DNA of 64,000 bases from Triatoma infestans (Eukaryota; Arthropoda; Insecta; Hemiptera; Reduviidae), in assembly GCA_011037195.1 (NCBI GenBank), contig JAAEAF010002805.1, forward strand, positions 58,674 to 122,673, read 5' to 3'. Shown in pieces: positions 20,208 to 32,690 of the stretch; the stretch's first letter is position 1; each line of letters starts with the position of its first letter. Below the pieces are notes generated by a model. It saw only the letters and a program-made list of their open reading frames with translations. It did no database searches and was not told the DNA's origin. A program made the translations under genes and the position numbers.

Positions 20208-21280
20208 CAATCAATAAGTTTCAACGAAAAGTTACACAATTAAAAATAATAATGTTGAGATATTTTCATATAAAATGATTAAGAGTTTACTAGATTATTG
20301 AAATAGACGATATTTATCTAATCATTTCATCAAACATTGTTACGTGACATAGATCAATTCAAAAGAAATTGTTTTGCAATATTATTCTTAATAAATATTA
20401 CAATTGTAAAGTATTACGTATAATTTGAATTAAACCAATTACAGTATAGGATTATTGTTAATGCATTAGAAATCAAAGACAGTAATGAATAATTGATGTT
20501 TTGTCTAAAAGAGATTTACGAGTTTTAATTTAACAGTGTACATTGTGCACGATTTATTACAACAATGTTTGATTTATTAGCTGTAATCGATTGTTCAGAT
20601 TTTAAAGTAAAATATAGAATTAATCGATTAAACTTCTTCAGCACAATCAGGGTAATTGGATGTTTTTAATGGTTTAAAAAATTGATTATTTTAGATAAAT
20701 TATTTTAATGTAAGATTTTTTATTTTTCAAAAACATTTTATTTTATTTACATTTATTTTATAAAACATTTATTTCATTTAGACAAAACAGGAAAGGAAAT
20801 TGTTTATTCTTAAAGAAATTTTAATTATAATTATTAAGTCTTTTATTTAATTAATTTAAAGACAACGACCACTCTTGATTAATATCTATCCGTTGGTAAA
20901 GAAAAAGTTAATCAGATTTTCCGAGAATATATACAATAAATTTATTCTTACTTTACCTTACTAAGTAAAAATAATAATAATAATTCAGGCATCAACTTTT
21001 TGTTTATTCTATACAAAAATTTGGCCCAACTTTCGAGTATTTAACAAAATACGTATATCATTATTTTGCTTAAGACATTTAATATAAACACACGTATCAA
21101 CTGCACACCTACTAAAATTAAAATAATTAAATTTGTATGAATAATAAAGTTTTATTATGCCAACCACAAATGAATGAGAATTACGTACTTAATTAAACTT
21201 TATACCATAATATTGTGGTTTATAAATACATAATATACACCTACATTTTGGTGGTGTATAAAATTATTGTTATTAATACA
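20208..21280. other. Very AT-rich gene-free stretch
   Basis: A/T homopolymer and dinucleotide runs dominate. No frame, RNA gene or shared repeat was recognised. Confidence 0.4.
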
Positions 21281-21360
21281 AAAAGAATACAATTTTATTA
21301 ATAAATGTTGTAAATTGGATTTTGAGGTTCGGTCATACAAAAGAACTCTTTTTAAATTTC

Positions 21361-21405
21361 TACCGACGTTTCGGCAAATTTTTTTGCCTTCTACAGGGTC
21401 TGTAC
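21361..21405 (-). ncRNA. Hammerhead-like core, HHR-2 left arm, mutated
   Basis: On the minus strand the core is CTGTAGA instead of CTGANGA, so the essential A of CUGA is changed to U. The helix II hairpin with TTTGCC and then GAAACGTC are kept. It is probably inactive. Confidence 0.6.
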
Positions 21406-22147
21406 AAAGGTTTAAATACAAATCAATAAAAAATAGAAACAAAATAAACTATGAACTTAAACTAAATATTTCCAGAATAAAATTTTTTTAAAATAAACTA
21501 TATAAATAAATTAAATAAAGAGTATGATATATATATAGCCCCTTTAAATTTATTTTAAACTATTGTTGTAGAACAGATCAATACTAAACTAAATCGTAAC
21601 TATTAAATCTTTGACAACATGTGGCATATATAAGAGTAAAGTATGGAAATAACTTAGGAAATGTACTTACAAAAATTTTCAGTTAGAATTCCAGTAGTAC
21701 TTAATCTAGTTTAACCTGTGACATACCATCACCAAATGTTACGGACATTGGATGGTTCAATGTTTATAAAGGGCTCGAAGAGCAATTGGGAAAACCGTGT
21801 CTTAGTCTGTATGTTTGATTTGGAAATTCCAGGAGATTGTTATAACTGAGGGATAGGTTTTTGGTGCCTGTTTTAAAATTAATAGATACTTTATCTTTTT
21901 TAACATACCATGGTGATGGTATGTCACAGGTTAAACTAGATTAATTACTGCTGGAATTCTAACTGAAAATTTTTGTGAGTACATTTCCTAAGTTATTTCC
22001 ATAATTTACTCTTATATATGCCACATATTTTTTAATAGTTGGGATTTAGATTTTTTAATAGTTGTGATTTAGTTTAATATTGATCTGTTCTACAACAATA
22101 GTTTAAAATAAAGTTAAATGGGCTATATATATCGTACTCTTTATTGC

Positions 22148-22186
22148 CTGAAGAAGGCAATAAATTTGCCGAAACGTCGGTAGAAA
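22148..22186 (+). ncRNA. Hammerhead ribozyme, HHR-2 right arm, core intact
   Basis: CTGAAGA (22148-22154), helix II GGCAA/TTGCC, GAAA (22171-22174) and CGTC (22175-22178) follow in order. Helix III would be the loop-less palindrome ACGU. Upstream helix I is weaker than in the 33.3 kb copy because ACC is lost before CTGA. Confidence 0.65.
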
Positions 22187-22309
22187 TTTAAAAAGAGTTC
22201 TTTTGTATAACCGAACCTCAAAATCCAATTTACAACATTGAATACAGCGGTCGTAACGAACACCAAAAACATCAATATTGCTGAGGTGAGCATTTATTAA
22301 TAAAATTAT

Positions 22310-23325
22310 TTAAAATTGCATGTATTTTAATAAACTTCTACAGGTTTAAGATCAATTCAACTTAAGTGGGGGGGGGGGGGGAGTTTCCTATCCCTAGAAG
22401 TTTACAGTTAAATCATATTAATGTTGTTTTATTTGGGAATTAACGAATAAATAAATAGTAAATTAAGATTTCCAGAACCGGGTATGGAATTAAATTCTTA
22501 TATTTAAGATATTTATGCTAGGCACTTGTAATCAAAGTTAAAAGTAAAGCTATGCTTATATGCATTTCTCAATATTTCTCATAGTAATTACAAATATAAA
22601 TTCCAGGCTAAGTACGTGTTTGTATCTAATACCATCATACTTGTATCAAATACATACTTAGAAAAGTGTAAATGTTAAGATATATAAAGGGAGTAACTTA
22701 AAAGTCAAATTAAATGATCTGTCTGTAGTGACTATTTTATGTGTCAATCTTGTTGAGGTTGTACTAGTCGGTGTTACTAGTTGTAATCTAAAGTTTACCA
22801 CTGAGAACGGTAAACCCAAGTAGTTAGACATATCAACTACTTGTTCAGCCCCCCTACAATGCTGTGTGAGTGGTTCTTGGATGTTAGAGTAAGTGTTATT
22901 GCTGTTGGTAGGCCAGTATTATTCCTAAAAAATTGGCTAGTCCACTTCGCAGTACAGAGCTGAAAAGCATCATATCTCATAAAAGTTAACCTAATAAAAT
23001 AGTATATCTAAACTACTGTTAAGTATTATATGTCAAATTTATCAAAATGCTAAAATGCAAAACTTAGCCGAAGTCCCTTCAATACGCATAACTAGCCACT
23101 GTTCAGCAACCTTTTTTTTTTGTCCGGGTCAAATTTTACAAATCGATCAAACCGCCTTGTGTTTGTCTCGAAAAAATTATTCCTTGAATAAAAATCACAA
23201 TGCAGTCTTATAAATTAAGACTGGTAGGTGCCGCAAATTAGGGGGAAGGCTAAAGAAATTTAAAGAATATTTTGACAAGAATTAAAAATAGAAGCTTAAA
23301 AGCAAGAATTTATTTCTTTGTATTG
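22310..23325. other. AT-rich gene-free stretch with a G run
   Basis: There is no coding signal. A run of 13 Gs lies at about 22369-22381. Other sequence is not shared with the window. Confidence 0.35.
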
Positions 23326-23329
23326 TATG

Positions 23330-23690
23330 TGTAATAGGATTCAAGAGAGGCATCCAAAGCAGAGAGAAAGAGAGAGTGACAGTCTCGCACACTAGTATAG
23401 GCCAGACTACAGTGGGAGAAACTGTTTAAATACAGCTGTGGCAGTCATAGGAGGGAGTCTACAGACAGTCCTGCAGCAGAGTTCTTACAGCAGTCACAAC
23501 GTGTCATCAACCTTTTCTTTGCCTCTCACTACCATTTTATATATTTTAGTGTAAAGTCCAGGCAGTTTGTGCTACTTTTCGGTTATACACTGTTCACCAA
23601 TACTTCGTGTTTATTTGTCTATACATACAACCCATTTTTTCTCCTTCTGAAACCCATTATATATGAATTAGCAAGAGTTTAGTTCTATGT
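23330..23690 (+). repeat. LTR-like repeat, copy 1
   Basis: It begins TGTAATAGGATTCAAGAGAGG. It shares AGTGGGAGAAACTG, ACAGCAGTCACAACGTGTCA, AAAGTCCAGGCAGT and CCCATTATATA in order with the copies at 26553 and 47449. The TATA-like position is worn (GTTTAAATAC). The exact right end is not fixed. It is probably a solo LTR. Confidence 0.6.
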
Positions 23691-23894
23691 AGTCTATGTA
23701 CCAATTCTATGTAATTCTATGTTCGCCCCGGCGCATTGTACACATTTGTGTGCATTAAGTATGTGCCTAAGTGTGTGCATAAGTATCCTCTTGTCTGCCC
23801 ATATTTTTGACACCTCTTATATTGCACTATTTCTGGGTTTGTATAAAGTTCTTCAATATTGAGTGTAAGAGTAACTTAGTGAGTTTGAAAATCT

Positions 23895-24240
23895 TGGACT
23901 TATTTGGCTGAGGTTCCAAATCTAAGAAGAATAGAGATAACAGAGTTTTGTGTAAGCGGGTGTAAAATCTTAGTGACTGCTATTACTTGAAATCCTTTAA
24001 TTTCGTGATCCCCCTGTATTGCTTCAACTGGAGGGCTGGGATGAAAGTGGCGTAATACTACTCTATATGCCTTTTCCTCTTTAATTTGGTATATGCGAAA
24101 GTCTGCACCTTTTTCACGTAAGTATTTAACAATGTAGCCTTGCAAGCGCCTATTGATTTTCTCTTAATTTTCACATCTGTTGCGCACGATTTGCATGAAA
24201 AGGAATTAGATCCAATTAGTTGGCTGAGAACTTTGCACAA
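23895..24240 (-). pseudogene. ORF1 remnant of a Jockey/I-group LINE (PRE_C2HC-like region)
   Basis: Read on the minus strand, the segment YIVKYLREKGADFRIYQIKE followed by EKAYRVVLRHFHPSPPVEAI resembles the conserved region just before the zinc knuckles in ORF1 proteins of Jockey and related elements. The match comes from remembered family sequence. The upstream part lies in another frame, so at least one frameshift is present. No zinc knuckles follow: the frame runs out near 23900. The ORF2 remnant at 24600-24905 lies upstream in the same orientation, so the two are not from one intact copy in normal order. Confidence 0.6.
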
Positions 24241-24599
24241 TTCTATATAATTTGTTTTTTTTTTTCAGCAATGGAGCTTGTGGTTATTATGCTCTGTTCT
24301 GGAGTTGCATAATTTGTCCACAACTTATTCTTTGTACTAGAAAATGATTCCCAAATTTACAATAATCGTTGTTTTTGTTTTTTACTAATGGCTGTTATTT
24401 GCGCTGGCATTCGCTTTGGCACATAACTACAAGTTCTCCAATAAATACTTTCATCCTAATAAATACACTCATACCACAGAACAATCATGCATGTCTATTT
24501 GTTCGGGATAGAGTGCTTAATATTCTTCTACCCCTAAATCTTAACCCTAAAGTTTAAAATATGTTATGTACATCTATATTCAAGTATAAACTATTTACA

Positions 24600-24905
24600 T
24601 ATAAATTTAAATTTACTATATCCATTAAATTTTTTCATAAACTTTAATATCTTAGAAAAAATTTATCACCCGTTCGATGATAGCTGGGTATTGGGAATCT
24701 TGTTCAATCTTCTACTTTGTTGATATAATGGGCACTCAATTATAATATGTTGCACGGATTTTAGGACATTGCAAGTATTGCTAAATAGGATTTGTTCCCT
24801 GCTCATCAGATAAGTATGTGATATCCGAGTATGGCCTATTCTCAAACGAGCGACAATTATCTCCTCTTTCCGAATAGTTCTAGATGCCGATTTCCACTAT
24901 ACATT
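24600..24905 (-). pseudogene. ORF2 C-terminus remnant of an I-group LINE
   Basis: On the minus strand IIVARLRIGHTRISHTYLMS is followed by SNTCNVLKSVQHIIIECPLY. This parallels ITRLSIGHTRLTHGHLL and the Cys-His motif at the end of ORF2 in the intact LINE (its residues 1145-1190). It covers only the region after RNase H. The second cysteine of the motif appears lost. It is a short old fragment of a different family member. Confidence 0.65.
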
Positions 24906-24909
24906 GTTT

Positions 24910-26060
24910 ATAAGGATTCGTGGAGTTTTATGATTTGGTTCAGGAGTTATTGGCTGCTGGACTTCTTCTTGTTGAACAGATTGTGATGCAAACGGATTAT
25001 GAGGAAAAATAAAGATGTATCTTTGGCCGCAAGCTGTTGGTAAAGCAGCATGTATTATTCCATTAGTCGCTGGAGCGTTGCAGCTGTCTATGGGTGAACT
25101 ATGAACTATGTGTATTAGGAATGCGATCATGGGATGCATTTCTTAATTGTTTGCCTGTCTGCGTAACTAGATTGTAAGTTAATTTTTTCTTCTTGTTTTG
25201 TCAGAAAAGTTGGTAGGTCTTTTTAATTTTTGTGTGAAAACACAACTTTCGTGGTCATCGTCAGTTGCAGAGATATAATCTGCATCAGTCCCATTATATT
25301 TTAGTAATTGTTTTAATAGAATAAAAATTAAAATTACAAATTAATTGTTCCACGTAAATGATTTTATCATAAATATGATAGTAGTAAATCATAATTTTAT
25401 TTTCTACTAAAATGTAAGTAATACATTAAAACCATAATATATGTTATTTATTAGTTATACGTGACTGAAGTTTACAAGATAAATGCAACAGTCATGTTGG
25501 TTCACTAGCTTTAACAGGCTTTTAGTTGTGATTTGCTGGACGCGTAGTTCAATTTCCACTATACAGTGGCAGGCTTGTCACTGTACAGTAATATGAACGC
25601 TGACCCCAAGGTTTTGTAGATAAGATAAACACTGAACATTGTGCGGTTTGAATTTTGTGATTGCAGAAACAAGATTGTGCTTGCTATCATCTTTTTTGGA
25701 ACAATGAGGCTTTCAATATTAATTCGAATTAATTTTATTTATTAACTTTTTTTTTTTAATTTCTTGAGCCCACATTATATTGATATAAGTTTTTACATTC
25801 TCTTAGTGCAGCTAATGTGCAGAATTGGAACAAGAGTGAGAACTTTTGTAATTGAGTTTTCACAACAAATATATATTTTGAAGTTTAGTGTATGAAAAAA
25901 TGTTTTTAAGCGAATTGAGTGTGCAAACAATTATCTCAAAACTGATTCAGTTCTGACAGAAAAGTTTAAAAAAAATAAATCCATCAATCAGAAATAAATT
26001 CAGAAAATTTATTTTTTTTTTCCCAACTTATCCAAGATTTTCTCGAGAAAGACTCAAACG
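24910..26060. other. Gene-free stretch
   Basis: An open frame of 80 codons on the minus strand (25139-24897) has no motif I recognise. The rest is AT-rich. Confidence 0.35.
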
Positions 26061-26111
26061 ATTTTCATTAAATCTATGATTTTATCCGTCTTAGCCATGC
26101 ATATTTATAGT

Positions 26112-26152
26112 GTTCCTGAACGGTTTCGGATTTTCATCCATCGCCAGAACCT
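26112..26152 (-). ncRNA. Hammerhead-like core, HHR-3 left arm, mutated
   Basis: On the minus strand the order is CTGGCGA, helix II GGAT-GAAA-ATCC, GAAA, then CCGTTC. CTGGCGA departs from CTGANGA, and the cleavage triplet is changed. It is probably inactive. Confidence 0.5.
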
Positions 26153-26372
26153 ATTCACCAAGTACGTGTAGAGAGTTCACTTCAACTTAATGTTTCTGTT
26201 ACACTCACACTTGATGGTTGTATATATGTGGGGAAGTTATAAGGTTATGTTCAACTTTATAACCTCCTTACAACCTTATAACCTCCCCAACTATATACAA
26301 CCACCAAGCGTGAATGTAACAGAAACATTAAGTTGAAGTCGTGAACTTACTACACGAACTTGGTGAATTTGC

Positions 26373-26410
26373 TCTGAAGATGAATGAAAATCTGAAACCG
26401 GTCAGGAACA
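26373..26410 (+). ncRNA. Hammerhead-like ribozyme, HHR-3 right arm
   Basis: CTGAAGA (26373-26379), a weakened helix II (GAAT/ATCT), GAAA (26394-26397) and CCGGTC (26398-26403) occur in order. The core consensus is met but helix II is partly unpaired. Helix III would be the palindrome ACCGGU. Confidence 0.55.
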
Positions 26411-26552
26411 CTAGAAATATGCATGCTACGACGGATAAAATACCAGATGTTATCCAGCATTCCGGACCCATCCATATATTCAACGGTTTTTCTATAAATC
26501 TTTGGTTTTATCCGTCGCAGCAAGCTAGTTCATAGTTTTGGTTCTGATTGGT

Positions 26553-26810
26553 TTCGGGCTATTGTAATAGCAAGAGCAAGAGGGCAAGAGGGCAAGAGAA
26601 GCTCAACCACTCTCTCTGACTGGAGTGGGAGAAGCTGTATAATATGGACACACAGTCCATAAAAGGACAGTTGAAATCAGTTCAATATATCCTATCGCCA
26701 AGTGTCATTTTCACCACCCTAACTTGAACATTTCTCTATTGTAAAGTTCAGGCAGTGTGTGTGTCTATTTATGAATATATTACTTAACCAAGTCTCCTTC
26801 TTATATCATC
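26553..26810 (+). repeat. LTR-like repeat, copy 2
   Basis: It begins TGTAATAGCAAGAGC inside a hammerhead-element arm (GATTGGTTTCGGGCTAT just before). It shares GAGTGGGAGAAGCTGTATAAT and TAAAGTTCAGGCAGTGTG with the copies at 23330 and 47449. TATAAT after GGGAGAAGCTG sits where copy 3 has its TATA box. Confidence 0.55.
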
Positions 26811-26839
26811 AATCAGACCTAAATTCTAATGGATGTGTT

Positions 26840-26893
26840 AGGTGGAGAGAAGCGCTAATGACCATAGATGTTGACGGGCCTTAAATTAAAAAA
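26840..26893 (+). repeat. SINE-A or LINE 3' tail fragment
   Basis: GCGCTAATGACCATAG then ATGTTGACGGGCCTTAAATT and an A run. The first part equals the LINE tail (GCGCTAATGACCTTAG) at 15 of 16 positions, and the end equals the SINE-A tail. It therefore bridges the two families. Confidence 0.6.
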
Positions 26894-27486
26894 AAAAAAA
26901 TAGTCCGACATATTTTTCAAATGAATTTCTTAGGAAGTTTTGATAGAAGCCAACAAATGCTACATGAAGCAAAATATAATTAAAGAGAAAGTGAAAAAAA
27001 CAAGACAATTTGTCCGAATTTTTTATTTACAATTTTTCTAGATTGTTAATTACTAAAGATGTTGAGAGAGTTAACGAATAATAAAACGATTTATCTACTT
27101 TATGCTTTTAGAAAAAGTTTTGATAGATGGGTGTTTCAGGATTCCCTAAATATAACATTTTATACAATTTGTGGGGGATTTAAAGGAGTAATGTTGATGC
27201 AAATTACAGTGTACCTATGTAAATGGCAAGGCTACACGGCAAGAGTAGTTTGCATCACAAGTTTGAATTCTCTTTATCATTCTATCTCTCACTCACAGAG
27301 CGTTTAACATATTTGATAGAGTTTATGGCTGGAGAAGGTTTGTTTGACGATGGGTTCACTATTAAATTACTGATAGTACAAGGTAGAAGCAAAGTGGTCC
27401 TTCTGTTTATCTTGTTATCTCTTCAAAGATATTCGCTAATTCTTTACTTTCACTTATTCTTGCAAAGCTAAGTACAGCTCAGAAAC

Positions 27487-29335
27487 ATAACAAAGCTCCG
27501 GGATTCGATAGGATCCCTTAGGATTTTTTTAAAAACTACCCTACAATTTTCCTTGAACATTTATTAAACGTTTCTAGTTTGATTCTTGATGATGGAATGG
27601 TGCTATTGGCATTTACTAAAGCAATAATATTTCCCCTCTTTAAACAGGGTGATATTAATGAAATAGCTAATTATAGGGGCATTTCATGCTCAGATGCCGT
27701 GTCAAAGCTATTTATAGGCATTTTATTAAATAAGCTGGAGAATTGGGCAATTTGAAATAAAAATGCTTGTAGAATATGAAGCCGGATTTCGAAAAGACTA
27801 TTCAGCAGTGGATAATGTTTGCAATCTGTTAAATATTATAAAATTGAGGTTGTCAGTTAAGAGAAGAAAGGTTTATTGCGGTTTTATTGACCTTAAGGCA
27901 GCATTTGATTCTCCGGACCGAAAGGCAATATTTTATAAACTTTATAATATAGGGGTATCTTAAAATTTATTAACATTTTGGAAGGGCTGTATTCGAATAC
28001 GGAGAGTTCAGTGTGGATCTTGGGGGGTACGTCGCAGGATTTTGAGACAAAGGTTGGAGTCAAACAAGGTTGTTAACTTTCGCCATTGGTGTTCTCCCTA
28101 TTTATAAATGATCTCCACGAATATCTAGATGACGGTGTTTATTTGGGGGAGAAACTTAAACGTGCCGTATCTTATGTACCGGATGATATAGTTTTACTTA
28201 GTTCTGAACCGATTAAGTTGCAGAGAATGATTAATAAACTAAATTATTATTGTAATGTTTGGAACTTAAATGTTAATTTAACTAAAACGAAAATTATGTC
28301 GTTTAGAAATGGCGGCAGACCAACTAGAAACGAAGTTGGTTTCTAGAATCGAAGGATGTTAGATTAGAAATGGATAATAGGTATAAATATTTAGGTGTCA
28401 TGTTGACCCCTCTGCTTAGTTTCAGGCCTCACCTGGGAGGGAAACTTACTGCGGCTAAATTTGGTTTGAATTCCACTTGGAAGAATATTATGAGTAGTAA
28501 TACAATACCTCTAGAAAGTAAATTTCAGGTACTTAATTCAGTATCTCGTTCAATAATGTGTTATTGCTCACAGGTGTGAGGTTCACAGCCTTATGAAGAA
28601 GTTGAGAAATTGCTTCTGTTATTTTTTTTGAAAAGGTTATTTTTTCTCCCAGTTGGGATTCCTGGTTACTTTCTCTATCTGGAAACTGGCTGCCTTCCGT
28701 TGTTTGTTCACACTCTTAATAGTCACTTCTCTTACATACAAAGAGTATTGAATTTGCCAACAGATAGACTTCCGTTTATCCTTGCCACTAAAGTTATTGG
28801 AAAGAAACTCTTTTGGTATAGTGATTGGCAGCGACTGACTGGAAGCTTAAAGTGTGAGGCAATTCCAGATCTTAAGAATGCGACAGAATTTCAAAGATGG
28901 ACCAGTAATGTAATTAATTCAATTGAGATCTCGCATAGGGAGAAGTTACTGTGTAAAATAAATAATTCTAAGTTTCATAGTATATATAAGGAGTTAAACT
29001 TCAATTTGGGCCAAAGCCATTATCTAGTAAATCAAGAAAATTTTCATTTAGTCAGAATAATTCTCAAAGCTAGAGGACAACTGTTTAATTTAAATTATAA
29101 ACCATGGCAACCAGATGAAAGTAGTCTATGCTCATTATGTACGTGATATGAAGGCTAGAGAAGGTCTTTTTCATTTTGTGACGTGTTGTCCAATTTTAAA
29201 AGAATTTAGAATACGCTGGTTCCAGCGAAATATATTAACGTACAGTGAATTTATTGAATACCTCAATAGAAAGTGTTGGTATAATTTGTACAGATATATA
29301 TAGTTGAGGCGTGGAAATATAGAGAAGAATTAATT
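27487..29335 (+). pseudogene. ORF2 remnant: CR1-like reverse transcriptase
   Basis: The reading enters at KAPGFDRIP and passes through IIFPLFKQGDINEIANYRGI, EYEAGFRKDYS, CGFIDLKAAFDS (catalytic Asp kept), the QG/LSP region and PLVFSLFINDL. The YADD box is altered to VPDD in SYVPDDIVLLS. After it come YKYLGVML and a long C-terminal region ending at a broken Cys-His motif (SSLCSLCT then a frameshift). There are several stops and frameshifts (near 27522, 27755, 27961, 28075, 28344, 28578, 29146). No RNase H is present. FINDL and the C-terminal motif suggest CR1, L2 or a related clade. The copy is dead. Confidence 0.75.
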
Positions 29336-29630
29336 TTAGAATTTAATTATTAGTTATAGTTTGTTTGGTTTTCTATTTCTCAATTAAGTATTTTATTGAA
29401 GTAAGACATAATTGAGTTGATTGATGCATGTAATATAATTAATTTTTGTTTTGGTATTTTAATTTCTGAACAATTATAAATTTGTTTATTGTATTGTGAT
29501 AGTTGTGCACACTACAAGCCAAACCTGACAGACGGACATATGTCCATGTCATATGGGTTAATTGAATGGAAATTTAGGAATTGTATTTATTTATTGATGT
29601 ACAATAAACTCGTTTATCTATCTATCTATT
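27487..29630 (+). mobile_element. 5'-truncated CR1-like LINE with 14 bp target duplication
   Basis: TACAGCTCAGAAAC at 27473-27486 and 29631-29644 brackets the copy. It has partial RT, a C-terminal region, a 3' UTR (with GACAGACGGACATATGTCC) and a (TCTA)n tail at about 29615-29628. The perfect duplication contrasts with a badly broken ORF. Confidence 0.85.
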
Positions 29631-29649
29631 TACAGCTCAGAAACCTCAA

Positions 29650-30060
29650 AAACATGAAACAATAAAACTAATTTATACCGCAAAATTATAAAGTTTGCTC
29701 ATCAATGCCAAAGAATAATAATCCACAATATTGTTTTGTTATAATGATATTTTAAGAGATCTAATGCAAAATTAATGAACAATTTATTCCACTTTTTATT
29801 ATTATCAAAACAATGTCCAATGGTTCTCAAATTTCTTTCCTAGTATTGCGATCTTGTCAAAAATTAGAAATTGTGTTTTTATTGAACATACATTTTTTTT
29901 TTTTTGAGGTACCATGAGAAAGAAAACAATGTTTTTATCAATTGGTCTTTATGTGTGTGGAAGCTCAAACTTGATTTCTGTTTAGGTATTTTACCGTAAC
30001 TGACCCAAAGTTTCTTGCAAAACCTTTCCATCAACCAGAAGTGGAAATTTACTGAAGTTT
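29650..30060. other. AT-rich gene-free stretch
   Basis: I see no gene or shared repeat between the LINE end and ACTTTC copy B. Pieces near 29900-30050 are faintly like the right part of the ACTTTC repeat. Confidence 0.3.
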
Positions 30061-30064
30061 TTTT

Positions 30065-31033
30065 ACTTCCTCTTACTAAGGAAGTTATCGCCAAATTTTC
30101 GATATCGAGTTTTCACCGGAAATATCCGTTTTGAGGTCCAATGAGTCAAAAAAAGTGGTTTATAGCAAATAGTCTGTGTGTGTGTGTTTGTGTTTATGTG
30201 TGTTATTTATGTATGTATGTGAACAGCATAGCTCAAAAACGAAAAATCGCAGAAAGTTTAAACATGATATTCCGTTTGGGTATCATCATGGGATCCGAAA
30301 GTAGGTCAGTAGTTAAAATTCCTCGTCCGGAAGTACCACTTTACAGAATGTTTTTTGTTTTCCACTTTTCTCAAAAAAGGCTCCACGATTTTCTTTAAAC
30401 ATTAAAAATCAATTACACATACAATGATCTACAATTTTTATTTGAAATATTTCTCTGGGAAAATGCATTTAAGGGTACTTTTATGGGAGGGGTTTGGTGG
30501 GTTGTCCTCTAAAATGCTATTTCAGTTTACTATACAATTCTATCATCTAAATAATATTAATTACAATTAAATGTGTTGTTGAAATTCTGAGTTTAAAAAA
30601 AAATCGGATAACCGGAAGTACGTTTTTACTAAAATGTATTTTTCAGTCTTTTTACTTTGTTGCGATTTACTCAAAAATGGCTCCAACAATTTTCTTTAAA
30701 CATTTTATATCAACTACCGATACAATGATCTACAACTTTTATTGAAAACATTTCTCTGGAAAAATTCATTTAAGAGCAATTTTGGGGGACGGGTGAGGTT
30801 AAGTTTTTCTCTAAAGTGCTATCATTAGTTGATTATACAATTCTACCATCCAAAAAAAATTAATTAGCAATAAATAGATAACCAAAATTCCGAGTTTTAA
30901 GAAAATAAGTAAACCGGAAGTGCGCTTTTACTGAACTTTTTTTTTTTTCAGTTTTCGACGAATTTTATTAAATTTGGTACACAAACTATAAAATTTGTCA
31001 ATTATAATTTTGAGAACTGGAGTAAGAGAAAGT
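30065..31033 (-). mobile_element. ACTTTC repeat, copy B
   Basis: This copy is inverted relative to copy A. It starts ACTTCCTCTTACT and ends AGTAAGAGAAAGT. TTTTCACCGGAAATATCCGT, a TG-rich stretch and three degenerate unit repeats follow in order. About 0.97 kb, non-coding. Beyond the right end, GTGAGTGTTTTACATCAGAT continues the terminal sequence seen in other copies. Confidence 0.75.
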
Positions 31034-31343
31034 TATTTGAGTGTTTTACATCAGATATTTTTTTTTTGTTACATATTACTTCTGCTATTCCAACTTTCCA
31101 TAGTTTGATTGCTTATAAATTTACAGCTATAATTCTAATTTATCATTATTACTATGATCAGTGTATTATTAACTATGTTCATTTCTAAGCTTTTTTCTCG
31201 GGTGAATAGTACATTACTTATGTATTTTTTTCTGTAATTTTCAAACCAAACTCTCTGCATTTTACTTTTATTGAAAATTAGTAATTAATGTTGAAAATGG
31301 ATTTTGAGGTTCGGTCAAACAAAAGAACTCTTTTTTAAATTTC

Positions 31344-31386
31344 TACCGACGTTTCGGCAAATTTATTGCCTTCTTCAGGGTCTGTA
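31344..31386 (-). ncRNA. Hammerhead ribozyme, HHR-2 left arm, core intact
   Basis: On the minus strand ACC, CTGAAGA, helix II GGCAA/TTGCC, GAAA, CGTC, GGT follow in order. ACC and GGT form the start of helix I. Helix III is the loop-less palindrome ACGU. Confidence 0.75.
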
Positions 31387-31611
31387 CAAAGGTTGAAATA
31401 CATATGTCAAAAAACATAGGGACAAACATCTCAATATTTAAAAAATAGACTGTACCAACATAAATACGACTGTAAAACTAAAAAACCGACTGACACGACT
31501 ACAGCACTAACGAAACACTGCATACAATACAAACACGAATTTGACATAGAAAACACCAAAATTCTCTCCATCAATAATAATAAAAAAAATCTGGGGTGAA
31601 ACACTCACACA

Positions 31612-32690
31612 ACTTTCTCTTACTCCAGTTCTAAAAAAAAGGGAATTAAAAGGAAAAATTATCGTACTATTGTTTGAAATATTCTGCAATGAATATATTT
31701 TTTAGCATTTTATGATTAGTTATTACACAAATATAAATACAATACTTCCTCTTACTAGGAGTAAGAGAAAGTAAAAACGGAGTCCGTCGAAATATATTGA
31801 AAACTGGAAAAAACTGATCAGTAAAAGCGCACTTACGGTTTACTAATTTTTTTGAAACTCGGAATTTGGGTCATATATTAATTTCTAGTTATTTCAATTT
31901 GGATGACAGAATTGTATAATCAACTGTGATAGCATTTTAAAGAAAAACATAACCCCCTCCCCCAAAAGTCCCCTTAAATGAATTTATCAGGGGAAAAGTT
32001 TCAAATAAAAGTTGTAGCTCTTTATATGTATAGTTAACAACGTGGTTTAAAGAAAATCGTTGGAGCCATTTTCGAGAAAATACCAGAAAACTGAAAATTA
32101 TATTTCAGTAAAAACGCACTTCCGGTTATCTATTTTTTTTCAAACTCGGAATTTCAACAACATATTTAATTCTAATTAACATTATTTAGATGACAGAATT
32201 GTCTAATATACTGAAACAGCAGTTAAGATGAAAACCTAACCCCACCCCTCCCCCAGAAGTGCCCTTAAATGAATTTTCCTGGAGAAATGTTTCAAATAAA
32301 AGTTGTAGCTCTTTGTATGTGTAGTTGATATAGCAAGTTTAAAGAAAATCTTCGGAGCCATTTTTGAGAAAATTGCAAAAACGTAAAAAAACAACTAGTA
32401 AAGTGGTACTTCCGGTTGAGGAATATTGACACATAACGCACCGTCAGATCCCATGGTGATACCTAAACGTAATATCAAGTTTGAACTTTCTACGATTTTT
32501 CGTTTTTGAGCTATGCTGTTCACATACATACACACACACAGACACACACACAGAAACACACACACACATACAGACCATCGCTAAAAACCACTTTTTTGGA
32601 CTCAGGGGACCTCAAAACGGATATTTCCGGTGAAAACTCGATATCGAAAATTTACACGATTACAATATTCCTCTAATCGTAGAGAAAGTA
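31612..32690 (+). mobile_element. ACTTTC repeat, copy C
   Basis: It runs from ACTTTCTCTTACTCCAG to AGAGAAAGTA. An extra internal right-type terminus (AGGAGTAAGAGAAAGTA, about 31757-31773) suggests a short deleted copy of about 160 bp joined to a second copy lacking its left end. Unit repeats are spaced about 292 bp apart (AGAAAATC at 32051 and 32343). Confidence 0.68.

Larger units (their letters stand above)
21290..22300. mobile_element. Palindromic hammerhead element, family HHR-2
   Basis: Arms of roughly 430 bp face each other around a centre near 21740-21905. GGATTTTGAGGTTCGGTC at the left returns inverted as ACCGAACCTCAAAATCC at the right, and TAACCTGTGACATACCATCA is mirrored by TGATGGTATGTCACAGGTTA. 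Each arm holds a hammerhead-like core. The right end has an extra tail ending AACGAACACCAAAAAC, also present in the copy at 31290-33396. No protein is encoded. Confidence 0.75.
26067..26440. mobile_element. Palindromic hammerhead element, family HHR-3
   Basis: Left and right arms of about 170 bp mirror each other around 26235-26264. CAACTTAATGTTTCTGTTAC and GTAACAGAAACATTAAGTTG are one pair. TTATAACCTCCCCAAC lies near the centre. Each arm has a hammerhead-like core. A half copy at 41905-42930 carries the same landmarks. A second left arm fragment lies at 26508-26552 and is cut by the LTR-like repeat. Confidence 0.7.

Noticed and set aside
24897..25139. 80-codon minus frame next to the ORF2 remnant
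   Set aside because: The translation is not recognisable as the region upstream of that ORF2 motif and has no independent support.
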